Below, in pieces: positions 55,011 to 64,000 of a stretch of 64,000 bases of DNA. Under the pieces are notes generated by a model, which was given only the letters and a program-made list of their open reading frames with translations, had not been told where the DNA came from and did not search any database. A program made the position numbers and the translations under genes. Positions within the stretch are counted from its first letter, which is position 1; the number at the start of each line of letters is the position of its first letter. The DNA is taken from assembly GCA_035222895.1 (NCBI GenBank), contig JAVYIG010007514.1, positions 37,023-101,022 on the forward strand. Direction: 5' to 3'. The stretch comes from Strongylocentrotus droebachiensis (taxonomy: Eukaryota; Echinodermata; Echinoidea; Camarodonta; Strongylocentrotidae).

Positions 55011-55943
55011 ATGGCATTAATTAAATGGTGGTTATTGGCTTGTGGTGTCATTGTAGTACTTGCCACAACAACCTGTGGAAGGGACACTGATTTTAAGACA
55101 GTGTCAACTACTCATGGTAAAAACTCTAAAATTACCTTTTTTGTTCATGATACAGAACAGTGCCATTACAAACTCTTCTTCAAGAGAGATTCATTAGCTG
55201 GAAGTGAAAACTATATTCCTCTTGGTAGGAATAATAAGACAACTGATGAGACAGACTCTATCTTTGGTTCCTTTGCTGTAACTTTAAACATTGACGATAC
55301 CCAGCCATCAGACGCAGGGATTTACCAATGCAGGTTTGAATGTTCTGCATTAAATTCATCACAATTCTACAAGCTGCGAGTTTACCACCAACCTTGTCCA
55401 GCCACTTGCGATTGGGTCCAAAAGGGAACTCCAAAATACTCATCATACTTTGAATACTCTCTTTTGAAGTGCACAGCAGGACAAGGATATCCTTGAGGAA
55501 GCATCATTTGCTACACTCTTGGAAAACGACATATAGGTGCATATTCACCTGTCCTTGTGACCGGGATTAGCCAAATCATTTCCTGATTTTGGCTTCAGAA
55601 AAGTGTTTGTATTCACTGCTGTCCTGTAAGTAGAAAGTTTACAAAGACATATAAGTTTTCTACTGACTTTAAGTGGGTTGGCCCATATGGGACTTCTGAT
55701 GCCTCAACGCAACAAGAAGGACTAAGTGTTCTCCCTGACAGCCCAAACTCATCACTACCAGTACGAACCATCAAACAATCCAAGTTTGTTTCAACACAAG
55801 CAAGAGATAATTTATTAATTTACCCTATCAGGACAGCAAACAAGTCAATACAGGACACCATAATAATATTTTGTCTGGCCATAAGCCTTGTGATCATACA
55901 TATGATTTTTAGGTTTATTTCTCCGAAGAAGCATTTTTTGTAA
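55011..55943 (+). pseudogene. A7: A-type gene with two in-frame TGA codons
   Basis: Starts at ATG 55011, where the signal peptide begins (upstream open frame only from a GTG). D1: EQCHYK and GIYQCRFEC. D2 runs to GQGYP, then TGA at 55494-55496. The same frame continues GSIICYTLGK to a second TGA at 55584-55586, then FWLQKS, IHCCPVS, TDFKW, a stalk, a membrane helix and TAA at 55941-55943. No frameshift occurs over 930 bp. Paralogues have Ser or small residues at both sites, so TCA-to-TGA changes are likely. The first stop gives a truncated secreted product of about 161 codons. Either a young pseudogene, a soluble form or stop readthrough. B7 starts 10 nt later. Confidence 0.82.
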
Positions 55944-55953
55944 GACTATAAAG

Positions 55954-57123
55954 ATGTATATAAAAGCACGTGATAGACTGCAACTATGTTTTTTTCTTCT
56001 CTATATATTATTCTTGCAATCCAATAACTCCACACTTCTCAGCTTTCACGAGGGAGATGATGCTTATATGGTATTTCAATATCATGATTTGAATGATACA
56101 GTTGTATCATTGCATGTATCAAAAAGACCCATGTTCTATCACGCTGGGGCTATGTCGATGAGTGGTCTGACTACAAAACAACAAAGTAGAGTTTCTGTGT
56201 TAGAAAAGGCATATGGAACCATACTGATGATTAGAGTGAGAATTAGTAATGTCACAAGAGAAGATGCAGGTTCATTTATTTGTGACATTCATCAAAATGG
56301 TGACATAAATGATAGGTTAACTAAGAATATAGGTTTGCAAGTTGAATTTCCTCCTGGGAAGGCAACTTGTGGAAATGAGAATAGCTTTGATGGATTGAAT
56401 GGGGTTTGGGTCACAGTACACTGTAAAGCACCAGTAGGAAGCCTCCATGGGTTTATTGACTGCTATCAAGAAGGTGACAAAATGCCCCCATGGACAAGGC
56501 CTGTACAGGATAAAACCACTTTGAAGCAGACATTGTTGATAAAGAGGGTAAAATTTGCACATTGTTGCACATCTAACTATGAAAGACCTACAGAGAGATG
56601 TAGTTGTAAGGATTTTGGATGGGATCCCATTATAGGTATTATACCTGAGGACAAGATAGATCCATGTGAAATAACACAGGTTGAATCCGACAGACCACCA
56701 TCAAGCACTAAAACCCTTGGAAGTCATTCTTCTGCCTCTAACCATCCATATCCCAGTACCACTACTGCCTCAGAGGTTGAAGATCGTCATACAAATAGTA
56801 TCTATGAGAGCAGTACATGGACAGTAGTGGTCACAGTGATAAGTGTTTTGCTCATGATCATAGTTTTACTAGTATTGTACTTGGTTGCATTAAGAAAAGG
56901 TTTAAAGGCAGCTATTTGTCAAGTGAAAGAAAAGGACAGTAAAACTACACAAACTGAACGTAACAAAAATAGTTCAGAAAGTGATAACGAAAATAAAGAA
57001 CTTGTTGATGAGAAAATTCCCACAAAACCCTTTGCCCAGGCACTTTATTCAGATGAGGCTAGTGCAGCAACAACAATACGGAAAAAATACACAAAAAATC
57101 GAGCACCACAAACTACTGTATAA
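55954..57123 (+). CDS. B7: B-type Ig membrane protein
   Basis: Single exon, 389 residues, ATG 55954 (AAG before). Signal peptide about 1-24. D1: FQY in place of the B-strand Cys; REDAGSFIC retained. Linker FPPGKATC. D2: VHCKAP, IDCYQEGDKMPPWTRP, HCCTS, RCSCKDFGWDP, DPC. S/T/P stalk. Membrane helix about 290-312, then RKGLK. The tail of about 75 residues has one tyrosine in LYSDE, one in KKYTK, and ends QTTV, fitting a class I PDZ-ligand pattern. It follows A7 by 10 nt and remains intact although A7 is broken. Confidence 0.88.
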   Translation: MYIKARDRLQLCFFLLYILFLQSNNSTLLSFHEGDDAYMVFQYHDLNDTVVSLHVSKRPMFYHAGAMSMSGLTTKQQSRVSVLEKAYGTILMIRVRISNVTREDAGSFICDIHQNGDINDRLTKNIGLQVEFPPGKATCGNENSFDGLNGVWVTVHCKAPVGSLHGFIDCYQEGDKMPPWTRPVQDKTTLKQTLLIKRVKFAHCCTSNYERPTERCSCKDFGWDPIIGIIPEDKIDPCEITQVESDRPPSSTKTLGSHSSASNHPYPSTTTASEVEDRHTNSIYESSTWTVVVTVISVLLMIIVLLVLYLVALRKGLKAAICQVKEKDSKTTQTERNKNSSESDNENKELVDEKIPTKPFAQALYSDEASAATTIRKKYTKNRAPQTTV

Positions 57124-58161
57124 CATTGCCCTTGTTTAGAACCCTAATCTCCTTGATGTTTTGAATTGACAAGAAAAGAAAATACATTTCCCACATATAA
57201 TTCTGTCAAATTATGTTACAGAAGATCAACTTAGTTATACCCTGGAATTAAAAAAAGATATCTGCCCTTAACATCAGTTTTCACACTACTCATGAACACA
57301 AGCACAGTGTTACAAGATTACTTTATATCCTACAATATCAGTATCATATCAGCTGAAGAAGTAGCCATAGTAGTAGTTGATGTTATTGTTAAATTGTTGT
57401 ATTGTTTATATTTTGCTTTCTCTTTCTCCTTCCTTATGTTCCTATTATATTCCTATGCCCTTAGAAACATAGTATTATGTGCTTTAAAAATGTTGCATAT
57501 TATTATTATTATTATTATTATTATTCTGCTGATAGGTCTATCATTAACATATTTTGTAAACCACTATTCATATCATACAACAATTACATGTATATAGCAC
57601 TGCAATATTTAATTGCAGGAGCTTTCACAGCAAAATGTACAGTGTTGGATGGTAAACATTGTTTTCTTTAAAAACCCTATTTTTAGTTTTTAACTGATGA
57701 ATAATCTCATTCTTTCTTTTTGAGATGTTTAAAGAAATTGTATTTGTTTATTTGTGACAGGCTGGTGAAGATCAAAAAAAATATTGTAATTTGCAAGATA
57801 TCAAGAATACTCCATTATTTAATACATTGTGTATTAAATGAATATGATATCACTCATACAAAGTGTCTCCATACAAATGCAACATGACTTTGATTGGCAA
57901 CATCTAAAAAAGTACTCATTCATTCTCAATGAAATATTGTAGGTTATGTTGTAGTCATATCTCCTAAAATCTGTGTGAATGTCACAAGGATTTAAGCTAA
58001 AAACAAACAAAAAAGAGACATGATCATTTATGTAAAATCTAGAAATGTTCAATTGTTACGAGATAGCGCATTGAATAGCACCGGTGCACATTAAGTGCAT
58101 ACCTGGCAGCTGAACATCTCCTGGCTAGCTCTCAAATCATCTTTAATTCTTGTTACCAAAG
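57124..58161. other. Intergenic, no gene seen
   Basis: Contains ATTAAA at 57247 and an ATT microsatellite at about 57498-57525. No supportable gene. Confidence 0.45.
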
Positions 58162-58563
58162 CAGAGCTGCCAACCTTGTGCGACCAAAAAAAGGAACCAT
58201 GATGGCAAAATTACAGGAATTTCAAGGGGGAAAAATGCAGAAATGTCCATTCCTTATGCTGTTTTTTCCATACAAGCAGGTATTTTGGGGGGTTATTTTG
58301 GTATCATCAGCATTTCATTCTTTTTTTGAGAATATTTTTCTCTTCAAGTATGTTTCCAAGTATGTTTTAAACTTAGTTTTCTATTGAATATGTGATCAAA
58401 TCAACATTTTAGGGCAGTTGTTTGATGTGCGGTATGTAAAAAAATAAAAAAAGAAAGAAAGAAAAAAGAAAAAAACTTATTTTATGAAGAAAAAACGTAC
58501 TACCGTAATTTGGAGGAAAAAAACAGAGTAATTCCGGCAAAAACGGAATGGTTGGCAGCTCTG
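58162..58563. mobile_element. Foldback element with CAGAGCTGCCAACC ends, intact
   Basis: About 402 bp. CAGAGCTGCCAACC at the left and GGTTGGCAGCTCTG at the right form inverted termini. The left interior (GCGACCAAAAAAAGGAACCA) matches the element at 29534-30430, which has an extra insertion. Confidence 0.85.
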
Positions 58564-59894
58564 AAGGAGTGTTAAGAATTAAGATTAATTTAATTACACA
58601 AGCATCAAGTTAAATTAATGCCTTTAGTATCTTTGTATACAGACATATTGGCCATTTCAAATCAAATACAAATATTGTACAGAAACCTAAAGCAATGTTC
58701 ATAGATATCCTGAGAACGCATATCCAAAAATGAATGTTTGGTGTTTGTTGCTTAACTTGATATAGATATTTGAACAGCTGAATGAGTAATGCAGTCGTTG
58801 AACCAATACTCAGTTGTTTCCTATAGTAATTGCTCACATCATAATGATCAAAGTATTTAAGAAGTTGAAGTTAAAAGAAAGCAAAGTATTTGCATCGAAA
58901 ACATCTTGGAATACTTTATTGTGTTTGTTGTACTTAAGATATATTTCAAATACATATTCATGACATTCTGATAGCACCAAGAAATCATGGGTTTGTCACA
59001 AAATGCAAAAGTGACAGGTGTGGGCTTATTGAACATTGATGCTACACTTTTGAAAATGGTACATCTTACAAAAACAGTCATAACTTTGCAGTTGTAGCTT
59101 AAATCCTTGTAAAATTCACACCAAGTTCAGGAGACATTGCTTCAGAATGTTGCCGATCAAAAGCTTGTTGTATTTTTTAAACACCCCTATAAGTAATTGT
59201 AAAAGATGTAGCCAGTTATGAAAATAAATAATTGAATATGATATAATATCAAACTATGTTTTTTTCATTGCAAATTTGTAGTGTTGTATCAAATTTTCTT
59301 GAACCTGTACCAAAGTTTTAGTCATTGCCATTATAGTTGATGCACATTCAACATGCATTTCTCAGATGATCATCTATTCCTAGTGTTGATCACTACAATA
59401 TACAGAGGTTGTGAAATTTATTTCAAATGGTAGATGTCTTCCAGTGAGTAAAATTCCAACTTTGTCTTGCCAGTCATTCTTTCCGGCTCATGAGAGGTTA
59501 ACATTCTATACCCGGCATGCAAACATACACATACATTTAAATCCATTAAAAAAAGTAATAACAACTTTGTAGATGACTTTTGGTTGAGTAAACCAAATTG
59601 TAAGTAATGACAGGTTTTTATTTGAAGGATTCATCATAAACAATTCAGAATATTAAGAGAACAGGAGAAGGATAGAGGATCACAGTGGTAAGGGTCAAGA
59701 GGGAGCAAAAGTTAATTTAATAAAAAATGAAGAGGGAGAGAGAGGGAGAGAGAGGGAAAGAGAGGGAAAGAGAGGGAAAGAGAGGATAGAATAAAAGGGA
59801 GAAAAGGATGGAATGAAACAGAAATGTATCATGACTCAAAGAAAATCAGATAGAATGAAGGAGATCTGAGAAGAGACCTAGCCCAAGTCTATTA
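58564..59894. other. Intergenic with purine-rich tract
   Basis: GAGAGG/GAAAGA repeat at about 59725-59800. Otherwise AT-rich without genes. Confidence 0.5.
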
Positions 59895-60410
59895 AAGGGC
59901 AATCCAACCTTTGTAATAATTTCATTTGTATGAAAGCGGAAAATAAGAGAAACAGTATGGTGAAAGTTTGGAAATAACTCTACACTTATAATAAGAAAGT
60001 TTAGAGTGAAATATGAGATCACTAAAGCCATGTGAATCTCAAATCGGCAATTTGGTTACTGGATTTTGATGTAGAGGCAGATAACTCTCCTGTTTGTTGT
60101 GTACAAAAAAATACCATAAGTTTCTGTTTTTCTCCTAACCCCCTTCTCGTCTGAGAGTTGAAACGCTACTCAAACAATAATTTGGATTGCATATTATTAA
60201 AGGTTCTTTAAAAGAAAAGACAGTCCCAAGTCATAGATATTGAAAAATTGACATTTCAGTCACTTTGTGTGTTGAATCAAATTTGAAAGTTGTCTTGCAC
60301 TCTGTTATATATTGATATTACCGATTCAGCCAATTTGAAGTTTTGCCAGTCTGCTTATCTGATTTTTCTGTTTTCTTTTAAAGTAGTTTACTATCAGAGT
60401 TGGATTTCCC
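59895..60410. mobile_element. Diverged foldback element (tentative)
   Basis: The left part TTAAAGGGCAATCCAACCTTTG and right part ending GAGTTGGATTTCCCTG look like diverged inverted arms. Inner text 'gcggaaaataagagaaacag' is loosely mirrored by 'ctgatttttctgttttctttta'. Less clear than the other foldbacks. Confidence 0.45.
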
Positions 60411-62213
60411 TGTTATTTTTCTAGCTGCCATACTCTATGAAATGAAGATGATAATTCTCTACTGGAATGGACTGCCATTCTATTTACTTAGATAATAAAG
60501 TCCTCCTAGACACAAACTGATGGGCATTCTTAATCATGGAATCATGAAGATTTTTGCCTATGAAAAAATATATTAGCGCAAACCACTGGGTCCCTAATAT
60601 CATAGAAGAATATTGTACCTACTCGTTTAGGATAAGCCCCTCTAATATGAATTTGATGAAATTGGCTGAGAGTTGTAGGAGTTATTTTGACAGTAGGGAG
60701 ACAACAATTCTAGATTTTTTTGTCAACTGACAATGATACAAGAAAGGGTCCAAAATTTCTTCTTTAAAAAAAGCCCTTATAGATACATTGAGAATAACAA
60801 AATGTGATACCATTCTAAATTCTAAATATCCCTGAACAGTTTACACAAGTATAACCCTAGTCAAGAGATTGATTATCAGAAGGAAAAAAACTATGCATTA
60901 TTCATTTCTGGGGGCATATCCCCCTGTCCCCCCCCCCCCCCCCCCTTCCCCATGATTGATGCCCATGGAGGTAGATACTTAGTCTCACATGCAACCTGTA
61001 TTATACAGTTTCTCATGTCACATTTCACACTATTTTCTTTTTAATTTGTAAGATTGCTGCACTACTTATAGCTACTTTCGCCCTCTATATAGCAAACTAT
61101 GCCTAAGCGGTGACAGTTGGTCCCCCATAGTCCCCTTTTTCTTATGTGAATTGAGAGCTGATTTGATGAGATAACCTGTCAGTGAACTTGCAGGGAGGTC
61201 TAATCCCTCCTGGCCAAACTAGTGCAGATAGGCTATAAGCCAAAATTATTGATATTTTTAATTATATGTCTATCAACATTATCAAGGTACAAATCTAATG
61301 AACAGTAGGTTTTTCAATATCAGTATGTTTTGCAAATAATACAAATGTATCTTAATTTGGAATGATATTTACAAAATTTCCATTGCTTTGTATGAATAAT
61401 TATAGTTATAAATATATGAAGCATAACAATCAAACTAGTTAAACAAAAGGGCCTGGGTATTTACATGTACATGTATACTAGACCATAGCCAAGTAAAACG
61501 TGGATCTAAATAATTAGCTGGTGTTAATAACACATTATGGATATTTGAAACTTGTTTTATGTATTGAACTTCACTTTTTAAATAAAAGATACAGGCCTCA
61601 AATGTACAAATATATAATTCAATCAGGAATAGAAAACCAAGGGACTGGTGCATACGAGCCCCCCCCCCCCCCCCCCCCCCCCCTTAATGTCATGTAACAT
61701 GACTTGTGTAGTGGTCCAGGGAGAAGTGGAGAATGTTCAGCCCTAAGTCAACCTAATGCACAGAAGTTGGCACCATGCCCAATTTCATGACGAATCATGT
61801 TTGTTTTTTCTGTATGACAACATTAAACTTCTCACTACATGTAAGACACCGATCTCATTACAAGTGTGGACTCTGGGTCATGTTACCATAGCACCAGACA
61901 TCCACCGTATTGGTTGCCATCAAGTGGAGTGTTATTTTCTTTGTTGCAATCTCACTTTGAGATTATTATTATTATGCATCTCTTGTCATGATAATAAAGT
62001 CTATGGTTTGACATAGAAGTATTTTAACAGCCTATGTTGGATGTTAGGTCAAGATCACGGGGTCTTGACTCAGCTGCTTACTAATATTTTAGTAACAAGC
62101 AAAAAACAATTTTGTGAGCATTTTTCCTGTTACCCTCTCCCATACCTTTGTACAATTTTTTGTGCGGTGCAACTATTATTTGAACTAGACAAATTTATAG
62201 ACTTTTTCCTAGA
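60411..62213. other. Intergenic with poly-C tracts
   Basis: Poly-C runs at about 60927-60946 and 61658-61683. No gene seen. Confidence 0.5.
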
Positions 62214-63300
62214 CTTAAAGGGATCGCTTAACAATGTTAAATCTGAGATGCACAGCCCTTTGTGCTATCAGTGTCTGTGATATGGTGTTATATTGAAGCC
62301 CTAAAAAAAATGCGCTTTAAAATGATCAAGAAGTGCCTCAAAAAAGTAAAAACCTTTGAGTGACCGGTTTTTACCATACTCGTTTTCCCCAATAGACTGT
62401 ATTGTTATGAAAACCGTTTGGCAAACATAAAATTTGATTTCAATTTTCAATCATAAATATCTTGATAATCAGACAAGCGATCGGCTTGCAAAAGTCATGG
62501 GGTTCCTGACTGGCCTAAAGGTTTATATTTATCATTGCAGCATGAGCTAAATCAAGGATTTTTTAAAGGATCTAAGACAAAAGGCGTGTCTTCACCATCT
62601 CGAGATTGCAAAATATCCAGCTATTTTGAACTATCCCGATCGCAAACTATCCAGCTATTTGCGTCTTCACCAGACCGAAGTGGCAAATTAGCTGGATAGT
62701 TGGTCGGGATAATATCCCAAGATATCTCGGTCTAGTTTGCAAAATATCCTTCTATTTCCGAACTAGCGGGATAGTTTGCGAGCGTCTTCACCAGACCGAA
62801 GTACGGAGTCAATAATCCCGATCCCATCATGCACAACGATTTCCGGTTTTCCGTGTTGTTGTTTACTTCTACTAGCGCGCACATGTGATCTATACCACTC
62901 AGTTAGCTCAGCGTACATCTACCGTATTTTTTGCGTTCAAATCGTCAGTTTTCTGCATTTACTCGTCTAGTTTGTTTTTGTCTTTGTTTTGTTTTTTGTT
63001 TGCTGTTCGCCGTTGTACTTAGGTGTTAATAATGTCTCACTGGACAAGCGAGCCAGTACTTGTTTACGTTTTACAGCGCGGGTAAAATCTTAAATCCGCG
63101 CGCTGGCCGTACAGTCATTCGCTGAAGTGCGCATGCGTCAATCTCGAGATTATTTTTCGAGCTAGTTGGTGATGAGCGTATCGGTCTGGTGAAGACGCAA
63201 ATAGCTGGATAGCTTTCGATCGGGATAGTTCAAAATAGCTGGATATTTGGCAATCTCGAGATGGTGCAGACACGCCTAAAGTTACCAGATCTGGGCCTGC
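62214..63300. mobile_element. Interrupted copy of the 387-bp MITE
   Basis: Starts CTTAAAGGGATCG at 62214 and runs in the opposite orientation to the 40140-40526 copy. The sequence is broken by an insertion at 62582-63277 and resumes as AAAGTTACCAGATC. Confidence 0.8.
62582..63277. mobile_element. 696-bp foldback element with 3-bp TSD
   Basis: Begins AGGCGTGTCTTCACCATCTC and ends with the inverse (GAGATGGTGCAGACACGCCT). Arms of about 97 bp are nearly identical. Flanked by AAA on both sides (62579-62581, 63278-63280), the uninterrupted site being 'gacaaagttacc' in the 40-kb copy. The interior is GC-richer and holds no transposase. Confidence 0.88.
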
Positions 63301-63673
63301 ATGGGTGCTGTCAGATTTAAATACTGTAAATTACTATGGTCTGACGATAAATTAGGTTCTGATGAAATAAGTATGTATCACAAGAAAATCAAGCAACTTC
63401 AAGAGTAAAATATAGTGTACAAATAGTTTATTTAAAAGCCATCGGCTCAATATAGATAAACATGCAAATACATGACAAAGTAAGTGATTTGGAATCACTA
63501 TGAAATTAAAGTATAGGAGTATATCCTAACACTGTATATATAGTCTTATTGGTACTCGATTATATCCCAATATATCACTCCATACTTCCCGGTTCCGACA
63601 CTTATATATTTCCCAAGGAAAATAGATTACCTGATGACCAAGTCATCCTTCGAGGTATAACATACAACTTCAA

Positions 63674-63913
63674 TCATCCACTGATTCTAGCCCGGTCCTT
63701 GCATATAAAGTAAACTGCCGATTTAGAGTTCATAAATACCACCTGTTTCTGAATAGGCGGAACGAAATACTCTGGGTGTATGTAGTAACCCGGTGCGATG
63801 ATGCATGACCTGCTAAGCCTGACCGGCGTATACGACAGCACTGGGCGTTGACTCAACGACTTGACGCGAGTAGGTTGCCTGAGCGTGCCGACTACGAACA
63901 CATGTCCATTCAT
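63674..63913 (-). CDS. Weak candidate small gene or terminal exon
   Basis: A minus-strand frame of 79 residues from ATG 63913, in a patch of higher GC and balanced composition. It includes SLSQRPVLSY, APGYYIHPEYFVPP and a basic C terminus. In-frame stops lie just upstream, and TTCTTTTAG upstream on the minus strand could be a splice acceptor. On the minus strand an AATAAA lies about 240 nt beyond the stop (63427-63432 on plus). I do not recognise the protein; it may be an exon of a gene lying mostly outside the window, or chance. Confidence 0.3.
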   Translation of the reverse strand: MNGHVFVVGTLRQPTRVKSLSQRPVLSYTPVRLSRSCIIAPGYYIHPEYFVPPIQKQVVFMNSKSAVYFICKDRARISG

Positions 63914-64000
63914 TGATGGTGCCTAGGATTATGGCTACGAGCCCAGCTTGTCCCTAAAAGAATTAAATGGAAACCAAAATAGCCAACCATCTACCAAAAT

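Noticed and set aside
55494-55586. Selenocysteine reading of the two TGA codons in A7
   Set aside because: Paralogues have Ser or small residues at these places, not Cys, and the 3' end runs directly into B7 with no sign of a SECIS element. Simple nonsense change is more likely.

Overview
This is eukaryotic genomic DNA, AT-rich with large non-coding spacers. It is packed with short foldback transposons, tRNA-derived SINEs, LINE relics and microsatellites. The repeat style (roughly 780 bp foldbacks ending in an 'aaagGACAAGTCCA'-like terminus, short 'tatgaaacttgttatcaataacaa' elements, and ACATGTACATGTA-type runs) looks like a marine deuterostome, most likely a sea urchin. That assignment comes from pattern memory, not from a search.

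The real content is one tandem cluster of single-coding-exon genes for type I membrane proteins of the immunoglobulin superfamily, all on the + strand. I sort them into three subfamilies. Subfamily C (three genes: 4087-6090, 35669-37813, 51172-53139) has about four Ig-like domains, a transmembrane helix and a long cytoplasmic tail with conserved tyrosine motifs. Subfamilies A and B are shorter: signal peptide, membrane-distal V-like domain (D1), a cysteine-rich second domain (D2), an S/T-rich stalk and a transmembrane helix. A has almost no cytoplasmic tail. B has a basic tail without an obvious tyrosine signalling motif.

Layout: 1-4 kb, SINE, repeats and a LINE relic; 4.1-6.1 kb, C1; 9.2-22.9 kb, a tandem segmental duplication carrying B1 (frameshifted) and B2; 25.8-28.0 kb, pair A3-B3; 32.8-35.1 kb, pair A4-B4; 35.7-37.8 kb, C2; 42.1-44.4 kb, pair A5-B5; 46.9-47.8 kb, solo A6; 49.0-50.0 kb, a 152 bp-period minisatellite; 51.2-53.1 kb, C3; 55.0-57.1 kb, pair A7-B7, with A7 broken by two in-frame TGA codons; 58-64 kb, repeats and one weak minus-strand candidate exon.

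The most striking signal is the repeated head-to-tail A-B pairing. Two pairs are separated by only 10-11 nt from stop codon to next ATG, and I see no AATAAA or ATTAAA between A and B in any of the four pairs. This suggests dicistronic mRNAs and perhaps co-expressed A/B partner chains. The D2 domain of every A and B gene replaces the expected Ig C-strand Trp by Cys ('hxCYxN') and has a paired 'CC' where the F-strand Cys should be. A working model (inference) is a diversified family of paired ectodomain receptors, with the C proteins as signalling-competent relatives. The A/B/C labels are mine. I cannot name a known gene for any of them.
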